DNA of 64,000 nt. Origin: Ananas comosus (lineage: Eukaryota; Streptophyta; Magnoliopsida; Poales; Bromeliaceae). Shown in pieces: positions 10,844 to 23,167 of this stretch. The stretch covers positions 8,203,537 through 8,267,536 of the forward strand of contig NC_033621.1 of assembly GCF_001540865.1 (NCBI RefSeq), given 5' to 3'. The translations under genes were made by a program, and so were the position numbers. Every line of letters starts with the position of its first letter. Position 1 is the stretch's first letter. The notes under the pieces were generated by a model. It was not told the origin of the DNA. It saw only the letters and a program-made list of their open reading frames with translations, and made no database searches.

Positions 10844-12130
10844 TTTCTAATCAAATGCAACTATTATGCCTGAACAAGAATGATAAACCAATATATATAT
10901 GATACTTATGATACATGCCGATTACCATTGTCAATACCCAATCATCTTGGCTAACCCGTAGGTTTAGCCCCAAAACTTACCAACCAAATCCCTACAATCG
11001 GGGAGATACTCGCTACGACTTGACGGGACCGTCTTCTAGGAAGATACTCGCTACGACCCAGTGATGACCACTCCGGAGCTCATCGCTCGAGGGGGAGCGA
11101 CAGCCCTCAAGCATAAGACTATAGGTGAGTATGATCCAATCCACAACCATGAGAATGTCATGTCCACTAATGCCACAACACACAAAGTGTTCCATTTACT
11201 AGCATTCAATGCCACAAGGTGCTATTTCAATCGTTTGTCACAATGTCATCATGTTTTCTACCTTGGCTAGGTTCATGTCTCAATTCATACATCTATAGGG
11301 TTCCATTGTTCCATTACTAATTCATATGCATCTTTATACTAAAAGTATGTAAGAAGTACCAACATATTATCATTTAACCCTACAATACATGAATCCTACA
11401 TATGCACATACAAGCTCAATGGTGACTTAGACATAAAGATAAATCCAACTGTTTCGGATAGCACCACCCACATCGTGAGATGCTAGGGTGCTAGAATCCG
11501 AGTTTCCCGATTTATGATCGCCGCTTTCCCCCGACCCACGGCAAACGAAGCCGAAACGGGGTTTTTCCTCAATATCTCGACATAGACTTATCGGAATTCT
11601 AATCCGAGCCTCCCAACGCGTCAGTTTATACTCCAATTAGGGCTATAAGAGATCAAACCCAAGTTAGATCTCAAACTTAGCAAAAACCTATTTTGAACCT
11701 AGGGTTTCCATAATCCACAATTACCCAATTTTCTTGGAGATTCATAGTTTAACGTAGCATATCATCTCCTAGAAACCACAACTAGAAAAGATTTAGCCAA
11801 ACCCTAACTCATATTCACATGAACTCACCACAAGTTAAAGCTTCTTCTCCAACTCGCGCAGGAGCAAAGTTTCTTTCTCAAGCAAGCTTCCTTCTCCTCC
11901 AAACTCAACATTTGGAGTAAACCCTAGAGAGAGGAAGAGAGGAAGAGAGAAAGAGAGAGAGAAGAGAGTGTGAGAAGCTCCTAGAGAGAGAAAGAGAGTT
12001 TCTTCTCTTTTGTTCTCAAGTGAGGGGAATGAGGTTTAGGGCACAAGACCCTCATATATGGTCCCTCCCATGACAATTGCACTAAGGCCTCTCACAAAAT
12101 TACTATTTTCGACCACCCAACCTTTCTGCG

Positions 12131-12175
12131 GGTACGGGGTCTGGACCTTGCACTTAGGGTCCGGACCCCGAGAGC
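12131..12175 (-). repeat. Variant palindrome pair, GGTCTGGACC / GGTCCGGACC
   Basis: Two palindromes sit where other LTRs carry ACCGGT pairs. The flanks are the same (GGGTACGGGG before, CCCCGAGAGC after), so the central six bases changed while the context was kept. Confidence 0.65.
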
Positions 12176-12354
12176 ATTTCCAGCACAAAAAGGCTTGGAA
12201 CTTCCCAACTTGCTCTCCAAGGTCCCAACCACTCATTTAATGTATTCCGAAGCACTCGGAATGATTAACGGACCTCACCATCTAGTCCAACACCACACTT
12301 CGGTCAATTTGACTTAAGTTCGGTACAACCTACCGAAGTTTTCGGTATATTACA

Positions 12355-12371
12355 TTCTCTACCCTTTAAAA
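12355..12371 (-). other. Polypurine tract of element Q
   Basis: Minus strand reads TTTTTAAAGGGTAGAGAA immediately before the LTR start. About 20 bases upstream is the TTTCGCGGATGAAAC motif common at the 3' end of these elements. It would prime plus-strand DNA synthesis. Confidence 0.75.
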
Positions 12372-12412
12372 ATAGTTTCATCCGCGAAACTCGATTCCAT
12401 ACCTTAGCTCAT

Positions 12413-13389
12413 CTACTCGAATAGATGAGGATAAGTCTTTCGCATTGCCTCCTCGAGTTCCCAAGTGGCTTCATGCTCCACATGATTGCTCCGCTGAACT
12501 TTCACATACGGAATTATACGATTCCGCAATTTCTTCACTTCTCGAGCAAGGATGCACACCGAAAACTCTTCATAAGTCATATCCTCACGCAACTCCATCG
12601 GTTCATATTCCAAAACATGAGAGGAATTATGGGCATACTTGCAGAGATTAGACACATGAAACACGTTGTGAACTCTCGCAAGCTTCAGTGGTAAAGCAAC
12701 TCTATATGCCACTGTAGTAAAGCAACTCTACATGCCACCGCACCTACGCGCTCCAGAACCTCATATGGTCCAATGTATCGGGGACTAAGCTTCCCTCGAA
12801 CCCCAAACCGCTTCACACAATGCATAGGCGATACCTTTAAGAAAACGCTGTCTCCAACCTCGAACTCAAGATCTTTCCGGCGCTTATTCGCATAACTCCG
12901 CTGTCAAGTTTGTGCCGTTGCAAGCCGTTGGCGGGCAAGGCGAACTTTCTCTCTCGCTTCTCGCAACACATCCGGACCAAGGGTAACTCTTTCACCCACC
13001 TCGCTCCAATGAATAGGGGAGCGACACTTCCTTCCATAGAGAGCCTCGAATGGCGCCATCGCAATATTTTCTTGATAGCTATTATTATATGCGAACTCCG
13101 CCATCGGCAAATAATCGTGCCATCCACCCTTGTAATCAAGTACACACGCCCAAAGCATGTCCTGAAGGATTTGTATCGTTCTCTCCGATCGCTTTTAGGA
13201 TGAAATGTCATGCTAAAATCTAGCCGTGTGTCCGAAGCCTCTTGCAAACTCTTCCAAAAGTGGGAGGTGAACCGGGGGTCTCGATCCGATACTATGGACG
13301 TCGGAATCCCATACAGTCTCACAACCTCATCAAGATATACCTGCACCAACTTGTCCCCGGACCAAGTGGTATGGATCGGCAAGAAATGA
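12413..13389 (-). pseudogene. Broken gypsy integrase and chromo-like C-terminus (element Q)
   Basis: On the minus strand the reading starts mid-integrase-core (IHTTWSGDKL, then SDRDPRFTSHFW with the second catalytic Asp). It frame-shifts near 13190, before the catalytic-Glu region. It resumes as WHDYLPMAEFAYNNSYQ and the GPY-like region, then, after further disruption, the C-terminal DNVFHVSNL-type segment with EDMTYEEF and EATWE typical of the chromo-like tail of Tekay-type chromoviruses. The first catalytic Asp, zinc-binding domain, RNase H, RT, protease and gag are all absent. The tail ends 58 bases before the LTR and is followed by a polypurine tract. The protein would have inserted element cDNA into chromatin; this copy cannot. 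Confidence 0.88.
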
Positions 13390-13406
13390 CCAAGTAGTAC
13401 GGATCG
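13361..13406. repeat. 18-bp direct repeat at a recombination junction
   Basis: ACCAAGTGGTATGGATCG (13361-13378, inside integrase) is repeated with two changes at 13389-13406. Immediately after this, LTR H sequence begins. It marks the breakpoint where the integrase remnant is fused to an unrelated LTR. Confidence 0.7.
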
Positions 13407-14798
13407 TCATTGCATTGTGGCTTTCTTAATTCATGCCATAACCCTTTCATGCACAACACATTATGCCCAATCCATGGTTCTATCACAAGGTTCACATTCA
13501 ATATCACAATGACAACCAACGTATCATTTAATTCAATGTCCACAATAATTTCTATGTCCAATCCACTAGTTTGTTCTCTACTAGTTCAATATGTCACTAG
13601 GGTTCTGTTAGATGTATGCCCTAGAAGCGAACCAGGCCGATACATATATTCTTTTTAGGACATAAATTTGTATTTGACTTTTAAATATTATAAATAACTT
13701 TGGATTTTTATTTCCATTCATGTTGTGTATGTGTCCATGAATCGTCCAAGGAATAATAAGATGACGACATATATTCTCAAGTGTTGAGAATTTGAGACAT
13801 GTGTCATTGGTGATTAATTCCTAAATGCTCCCGATCAATGGATCATCACGGGGACGGTGATTGATCCGATGAGATTGGTGCATAAGTCGGTTCCCTTCTG
13901 GGTAGACGAGTCTCGAGTCGACAGTGTGGGGACATTGAAGCGAATATGCAGGTAGTTGTTAGAGAACAAGGGTACCGAGCGTGACCAACGCGAGAAGTCA
14001 CTTGGATGTCTACTCACTCGTCAGTGACTTACTCAATTGTTGCAGTAGTGTGACTGGTCCTTTGACCTGCGGTGCCTCGGCTATTCACAATGAGGTTACT
14101 ATAGTTTGACTGTACATACACTTGGTCCCTAGCCATTCGGGTCCTTGCAGTGCATGTTGGCTGCAGTAGGTTTACTGTAGGAATAGGGTGCGCACTTAGA
14201 TGAAATCTATCTCCCTTGGTAGATAGGGGTGTTAGTTCTATGTGATTTATAAGACCGAGTTTAGAAGACCTTGGCCAGGGCAGAGTTAATAGCGAAAAAG
14301 GATTTCCAATAGTAGAAACTCGAGTCGAATAAATTTAACATATGACAGACGATGGGGTTTGACGAGTTATTCCATAACCTCCGTCTAGTCGGGACTCATG
14401 ATAGAAGGATTGTATCACACGGTAACTGCACCAAGAGGTTAAGTATTCCATTCTACTGGAATGCCACTATATGCTGCTAGGCGTCACTGGTGGATTGTGA
14501 GACTCATGAGAATTATCTAGATGATCGATAATTCTCATTGGGCTGAGTTGGAATTATTTTGATCCACTGAAAAGAGTTTCAGTGATATTGTTGATAGTGA
14601 TCAAAATATATCTCACTACCATATAGAATAGAACCTATGGGGTCACACACATAAGAGGTTGTGATTGATCGGATAGCTAGATTGCGATTATTGAATCGCC
14701 GGAGGACCTAATTGTCAATATGTTGATAATTGGACTAATTTGTAATTATTACAAATTAGTGGTATTAAAGTGTAAATGTTACTAGAGAGGACTTACTA

Positions 14799-17242
14799 TG
14801 TAACATATCACGTCCCTCGTAAATCGTGCCGAGTTCCGTCGAAATGAGCGGAACGCGGAGTGGAACGAGTTGGTATAGACCCTAAGTGCATTGGAGCCTA
14901 TATATAGTGCAAAGGGACACGAGAGAGAGAAGTTTCAAAATCTGGCTAAGTCCCAAATTTTGTGCTCTCGGGGACCGGTCCCTGAAGGAGAGACCGGTCT
15001 CCATACGCGTAGCAGTGAGACCGGTCCTCGGGAGACCGGTCCCTGAAGGAGTGACCGGTCCCTCGCTGCGCAGCCAGCCAAAAAATCTGAAAATTTGGCT
15101 AAGTCCTGGAAACCCAACGTTGGGGAACCGGTCCTTGGTCGGGGAGATCGGTCCCCGAGAGCGAAAGTTGCCCAGTCTGGGCTGAAACAGAATTTTGAAG
15201 TTGAGGGACCTAAGTGCAATTGTCACAACACCTTATATGGCCCAACCCCTCTCTCCCACAGCCATTTCTCACCTCTCCCTCATTTTCTCTCTTTCTCTCT
15301 CTAGAACCTTAGCTCTAGAGCTTGGAGAAGAAGAAGAAGAAGAAGAAGCAAGGAGGAGGTGGATTTGGAGGCTTTGGTAGGTTTGGGAGCTCTCCAACAA
15401 GTAGGAGCTTGGTGGAACTTGGGCTAAGGTGAGTTTCTAACATGTAGAACTCTAGGGTTTGGTTTTAAACCTTGAGATTTAGAGTTTTGATACTCTAATT
15501 AATCTAGAAACCCTCTATTGACCTTGAAACTATGAAATCCATGGTTTTCTTGGGAGCTCTCATGGTGGATCACTAGGGCTCATAGTAGATGCCCTTGGGA
15601 TGGTTCCAAGAGCCTAGAAACCTTAGTAGGATGCTTCTTAGATGATTCTAAGCTATTATTTGCTTAGGAGTGAGATCAATCCAAGAGAAAATCCTATATG
15701 GCATTGTTAGGGCATGGAATTTGGGGCTTTTGCCCTAGAATTTTTCGGGGACGAATTGACCTCGTAGAAACCTAATTGGGGGTACCCTCGACGCGTGGGA
15801 CAACTCCGTTTAACGTTACGAAAATGTTTAAGAGTAGTTCGTGTATAAAGGGGCCTAACTTTGCACTATTTTGACTATAGGACGCGGATTCGGCGTTCGT
15901 AACGTTCGGAAGTCTCCGTATTCTTCAGCTACTACCACTCGAGGTGGGGGGTGCACGCCGGAATCGTTGGATTCCCTTCTATGTCTGTTTCACTTTTGTT
16001 GAGCATATTGTATATAGCCATTCATGCATAGTAGGGTAATCTTACATGTGACTAGAGGTTAGAATTTCAATATTATGCTGCTAATATAGATGAACATAGT
16101 GATTGAACAAGAACCGTAATAGACATGTATGATTGAACCCGAAAGATGTGTGAATGTGGGACTTGGACTTGACTATAGTAAACAAAGGTGACATTGACAA
16201 TAGAGACATGATTGGCCATGAGAATGAAATTGTTACACAAGGTTTAACAATAAGAGTACTGAGACAAGAACAATGTAGAACATGACACGAACAATAGGTA
16301 AGAACCTATCAAGTCATTGGCATTATGATTTGTGGCTATGTATCCTCAACTTGAGGATTGGATCGAGGCTCACGTGGATTTAGGCTTGAGGGAGGTCGCT
16401 CCCCCTCATGCGGTGTACTTCGAAGTGTAGATACCAACGGGGAAGCACCCCGTCGACGATCCCTCGGGCGGTTGTGCTTAAAGCCTACCCTGGTAGACGG
16501 GAAATGGAATGGTGAGTTATTGGGGTTAACAAAGTTAACCGGTAACATTGGGTACAGAAAGACAAAGTAATGATAAAGAACAAGCATGCATGCATACTAT
16601 ATATTGTTGATTACATATATCTACTGACATTCTTTTGCAGGCATATTAGATGCATTAGTACTGGTTACTGTTCTTTCTTGAAATACTTATGCCTGGATAG
16701 ACCTAGTAGGTAAGTCAGCGAGGTCGAATGCCGAACCCACTGGAAACTTCGTTGTAGTTCTCACACCACTAACCCTACAGGTCCGAGCGCGAGCGGGGCG
16801 GCGGAGGACCAAGGCAAGGGTTTAGCGCCGTAGATAGCGGCCACCGGGACTATTTTATATTTTGTAGTCATTTTCTTTTTGGTTTACATATATCAACTCT
16901 TTTTGTTGATTTAGAAAGTTGTAAAGTTGAAAACAATATATAATTTGGTGAATGGCTAAATGTAAAGAATTATGAATGAAAGCAAGAAATGTAATAGTTC
17001 AGTTTACTTTTATTTGGGTGCAAAAGCAATCAAGTATTATGTATGGGTGAATGAATTAGCTTAGAGCTTTCGCTTCCGTTGTTGCTTGCCCTCGTGCAAG
17101 CCTTGTATAAAGGCTAAACTCATTGTTTGATTGCTTTTTATACATGTTTTAGAGCCTTGGGCGGGCAGGGGAGGCTCTGTCCGTTCGGCGTCTGTTGGCG
17201 GGACCCGAACCCGACCAAATTGGCGGGGATTGGGGCATGACA
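14799..17242 (+). mobile_element. Ty3/Gypsy solo LTR P
   Basis: Starts TGTAACATATCACGTCCC and ends GGGGCATGACA. Flanked by perfect TACTA at 14794-14798 and 17243-17247. Length 2444. Order of landmarks: TATATATA near 14899, ACCGGT array 14966-15159, CCTTATATGGCCC promoter-like site near 15231, CT-rich leader with GTGAG donor-like site near 15428, hairpin near 16735-16770, and the GGGAGGCTCTGTCCG block near the end. Inserted into the Angela-like LTR. Confidence 0.9.
14966..15159 (+). repeat. ACCGGT palindrome array in LTR P
   Basis: Seven exact copies and one variant (GATCGGTCCCC) of the ACCGGT-centred palindrome, including GGGACCGGTCCC and GAGACCGGTCTC. A TCGCTGCGCAGCC spacer resembles the TCGCTGCGCGAC spacer in the Sirevirus LTR array. 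Confidence 0.85.
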
Positions 17243-18159
17243 TACTAATAGTTAGTAAATTATAAGAGAACTTATGTGCAAATGTTGCATTATTAATTTG
17301 ATAAGATCAAATTAATATAAAATTCAAGTCGAATCAAATTAGGATTTGATCGATCTAACCAATTAAGGAAAGGATAAATTTAAATCTAGATTTATACTTA
17401 TTCTTAATTGTCATTATAATATTAGGAATAGGATTATATTCCTATATATAAAATACGGGAGTTTTTAAAAAACCCTAGCTGTCATCTATCCTTTCTTCTC
17501 TCTTTCATTTTCTAGCAATAAAGACGTCCTTTTGCAAGGGAGCTAGCACCCCGGTGAGGACTTCGATCAAATCAAGAACCTCGTGTGGATACCTATAGAG
17601 GCCGGACGCGTGTGCGGCTTCAAGAGAACCCGATTTCACGATCATCAAATTAAGGTGAAGATCTATCCGCGAATAAGGTAAAGATTTGATCTTACTTTTT
17701 TCCTTTAATCTTAATGAACATGAGGGATCCTAATTGCGTGGTTTTTGAGATTAGATCTCGAGAGTTTTCAAAAATCAAATTTGTTTGATTTCTTTTCCGC
17801 TGCGTTTTTACCGTACGCAATTTTCTAACAGGTTCATGTGTCACTAATTTCATGCATCCTAAGTTCGAAATTAGCATCACAATTATTTATATATACATCA
17901 TAGGAAGCATGCAAGTTTCTACAACAAGAAATACTTGAATCCTACCATGCACAAATAATATGTAACACATTGAATTTTAGTGAATTGCAAGGTTCGAGTG
18001 TCCGAGCTGTGTTCTGAGTTTTTTTCAGGTCTTCTGGAGGGTCGTTGACTATGTTTCGACTTATGACTCGCATCCCAAGGAGCGAGGTTGAAAACTTGGC
18101 ACCAAACCTCTAAATTGCGGTAATTGGGGCTGGTCTCAGGTTGAGCTCTGCAGAGCAGA

Positions 18160-18230
18160 GTACCGGTACTGCATTGCCCGAGTACCGGTACTGGGCTAGT
18201 ACCGGTACTGCATCGCGAGAGTACCGGTAC
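18160..18230 (+). repeat. GTACCGGTAC palindrome array in LTR L
   Basis: Four copies of AGTACCGGTACTG-type palindromes are separated by 9-13 bases. They lie upstream of the TATA-like CTATATAACACC at 18370-18381. Confidence 0.85.
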
Positions 18231-19180
18231 GCAGCGTGTTTTCTCGCTTACCCGAGGCTCGGGTTTGCGCGTGCTGCTGCCTGGTACCTGTACTTCAGCC
18301 CGTGTCACCGATACGCAGTGCAGTGCAGACTATTCATTGTCGAGGGGTATTTTTGAGATTGTTACAACTCTATATAACACCCCCACAGCCTTTGGAGAGT
18401 TTTTTTTAGCCCTAATGTCACGCCCCGTAATCGCCAATTTGGTCGATTCGGGCACATCGAACAGATACCGAATGGACAGCACCTCCCCTGTCCGCCCAAG
18501 GCTAAACAACAAGATCATGTACTAGAATTTGCCCAGAAAAACTCAAATACATACATGATCAATGTAAGTAGGTGATTTCACAAGCATACAAGTAAACAAG
18601 AGAGAGTTCTAACTATTACAATTGACATTCAACCGTTTTCGCTCTCGATTACATTTACATCTCCCAAAATGTATACACAAGTTCATTACTTGTCTAGATA
18701 CAAAAGTAACTCTCTAAAGTACATATACATCTCACCACCTATACAAGATCTAACACTCATGTACATAGGGTGCTCTAATGCATAAGGAAAGCTACTAGCT
18801 ACCGGGGCGCTATGCCCTTACCACGGTCCTCGCTCGAAGCTCTCGTACTCGGCCCTGCAACAAAGTAGGGTGAGAACTACGAATAGTTCCCATTGGGTTC
18901 GGCCGCCAACTCCACCGATCTCCCCACTAGGTCTAAGCAGGCATAAGCAGATAGATAGATAGATAGATATGAACAACTGTAAACATAGTAATAAAGTCTG
19001 CAATTACACTACTATGCCTCAATCAACTGAAATGAATGCATACACTATATAGTAATGAAATCCGCCATCATGATACTATGTCTCTATATGCATATCTCTC
19101 ATGAGATCATTGTCCAATCCACTTGGCCAACCCGAAGGTTACACTCCGACTCACATCTCAAATCCCATAGGTAAAGAGGC

Positions 19181-22100
19181 TGTAATATATCGGATTTTGA
19201 TATAAAAATAAAAATAAATAAAAATAGTATGAGATACTATTTTTATTTTATTTAGAGAAGTATAATATAAGTCGGAAGCGACTCGTGTTAAAATTGGAAT
19301 GAAAACAGAAGATTTAGAATTTTCTGTTAGAACCGGGGTTGATATTTTAGCAAAAAATGTACAGTGTCAGGAAATTATAAAAACTGGAGGATATGTCAGA
19401 ATATTTTTATGAGGCTAGATTTAAAGTTTCATGCCATTCTGCCATCCGAAAGATGAAAAATAAAATCCGACTGCTATCTGCTAGAGGTTTCAGTTCGGTA
19501 GAGCTTTCGATGACCGAATGTGGTCGAAACTGAAAGATTAAAATTTCTTTCGTTACGTTAAGTAAAACCTAGCCTGATTGTCAAATTTGAGCTCAAACGG
19601 ACATTCAAAAGGGCAGGCGAAAAATATCTGTACCTGAACTGCTAAACTGCTAATGTGAATAGTGTAATGTTGAGGGGGTTTTGTGTAAAAAGGAGTTGTC
19701 TCATTCTTTTTCCTCAGCCGAGCACCACACCAGCCCACACACGCATGTATGGAGAAGAGAGAAACCCTCCCTTTCTCTCTCTAAATATCTCTCTCGTCTC
19801 TCTAGATCTCTCCCTCAAATTCGCGGTGTTGGCGGAGAGCGAGCTTGCGAACGCGTTTGGAGCGTCGGATCGGGCCTTCGTGAACCCGTTGAGCGGCATG
19901 CTTCCGTCTCGGCGTTCACATTTTGGTAAGCATTTGAAATTTGGTTTAATCCTTATGCTTAAGTGTTCTAGTAGCCTCTAATGTGTTGTTAGCATGTTAA
20001 ATTCTTAATACTTGGGTTAATTGGAGCATGTGTAGAGGCTATGGTTCATAATGGGGGTTTTTCTTTATATAGGGATTTGATCTAAATTAACCCTATAGAA
20101 ATCTAATTGTTAGGTATACGAACGTGTTGGCGAAGTCGGTTCGGCGATTCGTCGAGCAGGTGCGAAGATATTCAAGAAATGGATGTTTCGGCTTCATTTC
20201 CGCCTAGAGGGCCGAGGCGACGTCCAAAAATCACGAAAACGGACCCAGAGTATCGTGGCATCAAGTTATAGACCTTAAATTTTCGGATTGTCGATTGGTG
20301 GCTGTTTGGTGGTTGAGTGCGAGTTCGAGCCGATCCGGGCAGCGGCTGCCACAGGAGGCCGATTGCAAGTGACTACAAGCAATCGGAACGCAATAATAGG
20401 TGGGTTGTGCTCACCGAAATATTTAGCTCACTTCCATGTCGAAGTGATGTGTGATTTACTATTGATGCATATAATGGTAGCTAGTTGTAAAACCTATGAA
20501 TGCATGAGTTGAATGCTATGTTAGGCTATCAAAGAATGCATGTTTACATAATGTAGAATGTTAAAAGGATACTAAACGAATGCATGTGGGCATGATATAG
20601 AAATGCTAGATGAATGCATATAATTGATGCTAGTTGAATACATAAATATGGCATGTGAATGTTAGCATTATGAGAATATGCTAGTTGAGGTATGCATGTC
20701 GGCAAGTTGTAGAATATGCATGTTAACATATTGTGGCTTATGTTAAGGGTAAAATGCATGATGGCAAATTATGGAATATGCTTGATTCATATGAGTTGAA
20801 TTTGGGTCGATAACTCTAGGGGGATTAGAGAATTCGACAATGAAAAATAGAAACATGGAATACTCGATTTGGACAACTAGGAGGCCAAATAGATCGAGTG
20901 GCATTGAACCTAGTGTTAGTAAACATAGGTTGGACATGAATGATATTGAACCTAGTGTTAATAAACATAGGTTGGAATCATGAGTGGCATTAAACTTAGT
21001 GTACAGAACATAGGTTGAGAAATGAACTTAGAGTCAAGCAAACCTAGGTTATGTGATAAAAGCATTAAATCTAGGGTCAAATGGACCTAGGATGGAAAGG
21101 ACATTGGACCTAATAGGTCGACACTATAGGGTTAAGACCAACCCTTGAGCTATGTGAAATGGATTCTGGAATCCAAGAACTTATGGATCACACCGAGAGG
21201 GGTGTGGGGCGTGTGCGACGATTTCGCCGCACGGGGCTAAACCATTGTCGAGACGTGTGCGACGATTTCGCTGCCAGATGGTTAAGCCGGTTTGTGGATT
21301 ATACCACCGGTTGACTTGAGCCATGGCTGGGCGTGTGCGACGATTTCATCGCCGGGTGGCTAAGTCATGGAGAGCGGTAGGCTATGGTTGGCTGAGGTGC
21401 ATGTGAGAGTTTCTTCACGTCGAGCCGGACAGAGCGCGGATTATCCTCAGTTGATTGACTCAAGACCGAGTCGAGTGGCAAAGTATGACTAAGGTAAGAG
21501 TAACCTTAGGAAAGAATGGTAAATAAGCATAATATGGCTAAGGTGTGAGTACCCTTAGTACAGAATAAAGAATAGTTAAGAATAAAGAATGGTTAAGAAT
21601 AAACAGTGGTAAATAAGAAAGGATTGCAAGTAGTAAAGAATGGCTAACAATAAAAGAGTGGCAAATGATAGAGAGTAAAACCATTTAATCTACTTACATA
21701 GTTGCATGAATTTCATGTTGCATGTTTTGAGGCACATTCATGTATTTTAATATTGCATAAAATACTTGTGAATATCTGTTGGACTAACATGATTGCAGTG
21801 CCTCCTTGAACCTGGTAGGTCGAGCTTTTTCCTTGGGTGGCCGTACCCACTGGAAACTATGGACAATAGTTCTCACCCCCGTGTTATTTTTGGGGGGTAC
21901 AAGTTCACACGTGAGCGGCGCGATGGCGCGAGGAAAGGGCATGCTCCGTAGATAGCGCCCTACCACCGAGACTAGAGATAGTAGTACCTGAGTCGGCTAC
22001 TTAGGGATGTAAAAAAAAATGAAAAGAATAATGTTGTAATAATTGTGATAAATTGGATTGTGTTTGGAAGTAAGAATCTAGTTAATGTAATGTAAAATAT

Positions 22101-22327
22101 GAACTGAGACGTATGCTTTAATAGCATAGTTGTATTATGTTTTTGATACATTCCTTATGCAATCTTTGTTGTATGCTATTCCTGGTTGGAACCTCGCGCA
22201 TTGTTTGGATTGTGACTCCTTGGACGTACAGGGGAGACTCTGTCCGCGGTACAGGATAAACCCTGTACGTTCGGCGGTCTCTTAGCGTGCCCGAATCCGA
22301 CCAAAGAGGCGGGCTCGAGGCGTGACA
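19181..22327 (+). mobile_element. Ty3/Gypsy solo LTR, type B (copy B2)
   Basis: Starts TGTAATATATCGGATTTTG and ends CTCGAGGCGTGACA, 3147 bases, uninterrupted: the best reference copy of type B. Flanks are GAGGC (19176-19180) and AAGAC (22328-22332). Each differs by one base from GAGAC, which is the sequence at the empty site in the related LTR E (near 43890). This supports a true but diverged target-site duplication. Contains an 11-bp-arm palindrome near 19217-19245, minisatellites (20890-21130, 21200-21370) and the hairpin (21846-21877). Confidence 0.85.
20890..21370 (+). repeat. Minisatellites in LTR B2
   Basis: Four to five units of about 50-60 bases contain TTGAACCTAGTGTTA...AACATAGGTT, followed by three GTGTGCGACGATTTCG units separated by 60-90 bases. 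Counterparts lie in B1 and B3. Confidence 0.65.
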
Positions 22328-22964
22328 AAGACCCTCCCGCTCGCAAACCCGAGACCGTCTTCGGGACAACTACATCTGTCCATCGCGTGACAACTCCGGA
22401 GCGCACTGCTTGGGTGGTACAGCCATTACCAAGCGCATAACAAACTATGTGAGTATGATCCAATCCTCACCGACTGAGGATACCCTGTCAACTAGGGTTA
22501 ACAACCACTCGGGAGTCCAGCTATCCCTATGTTCAATGCCATAGTGTTTCAACTACACTAAGTTCTTAAGTCACGTATTATAGCCGATGTCAAGTGTTTT
22601 ATCTACACTAGTTTTCATGCCACTCGTCATGTATTCACTAACATCCATATGCCACTCATCATGTTCTCGGATATAAACACAAAGTTCATCACTTGTTTAG
22701 CACTATAGGGCTCTATGTCACATCACTCTATTCTCATGCGTCCTAAGTTCTCATGTCATGTAACATATCGAAACCTCAGTAGAGATTATCGAACTTTAGC
22801 CAAAATTGGTTAAAGTGCTGAGAGAAATGGTTGGACAAGTTCCATTTAGCATTCCAACAGTGTTGGAAGGGTTAAAGATGAATTTAAAAGAGTTAGAAAG
22901 ATTTTTGCATTGATTGGAGCAAAGTAGAATCGAAACAATGCGAAAAACTGCAGTCTAGACAAAG

Positions 22965-22998
22965 TGTACCGGTACAACATTAATGTTGTACCGGTACA
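22965..22998. repeat. Perfect 34-bp palindrome with two GTACCGGTAC cores
   Basis: The left 16 bases TGTACCGGTACAACAT are exactly complementary to the right 16, around a central TA. The 3' LTR copy (41107-41140) is the same except at the centre (CA). A further ACCGGT-like pair follows at about 23053-23085. Confidence 0.9.
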
Positions 22999-23158
22999 AA
23001 ACGGCTGACCGAGAGAAGGCCGCTCTCGGGTTTGCTCTCTACGCGATCGTGTTACCGGTGACAGGTTGAAGTGTATCGGTACACTTTGGTATGGCAGCAA
23101 CAATAAGGTCTGTTGCAAAAACAAATGTTTGGGGGGCTTTGTTGTAATTATGGCAACC

Positions 23159-23167
23159 TATAAATAA
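23159..23167 (+). promoter_or_regulatory. TATA box of the F 5' LTR
   Basis: TATAAATAA followed by CCCAACCCCTCTCC. Repeated identically in the 3' LTR at 41301-41309. It lies about 70 bases after the last palindrome and just before the CT-rich leader, the expected place for the U3/R core promoter. Confidence 0.6.

Larger units (their letters stand above)
10297..12354 (-). mobile_element. 3' LTR of a minus-strand gypsy element (element Q)
   Basis: In minus sense it begins TGTAATATACCGAAAACTTC at 12354 and ends GCATGACA at 10297. Directly upstream in element sense lie a polypurine tract and an integrase/chromo-like coding remnant, so this is a 3' LTR and not a solo. It carries the conserved hairpin (10729-10762), a GATA microsatellite (10823-10843), and a TCCGGA variant of the palindrome pair (12131-12175). 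Confidence 0.85.
13606..17830 (+). mobile_element. BARE/Angela-like (Ty1/Copia) solo LTR, interrupted
   Basis: Begins TGTTAGATGTATGCCCTAG and ends TTCCGCTGCG...TTCTAACA. These ends resemble those of BARE-1/Angela LTRs of grasses (TGTTGG...ATGCCCTAGAGG start, TTCCGCTGCG near the end). It is flanked by the perfect 5-bp duplication GGTTC at 13601-13605 and 17831-17835. Without the nested LTR P it is about 1.78 kb, the usual BARE LTR size. There is no internal region, hence a solo LTR. Family assignment rests on remembered terminal motifs. Confidence 0.8.

Noticed and set aside
12425..12694. Plus-strand frame of 89 codons
   Set aside because: Shadow of the minus-strand chromo-like tail.
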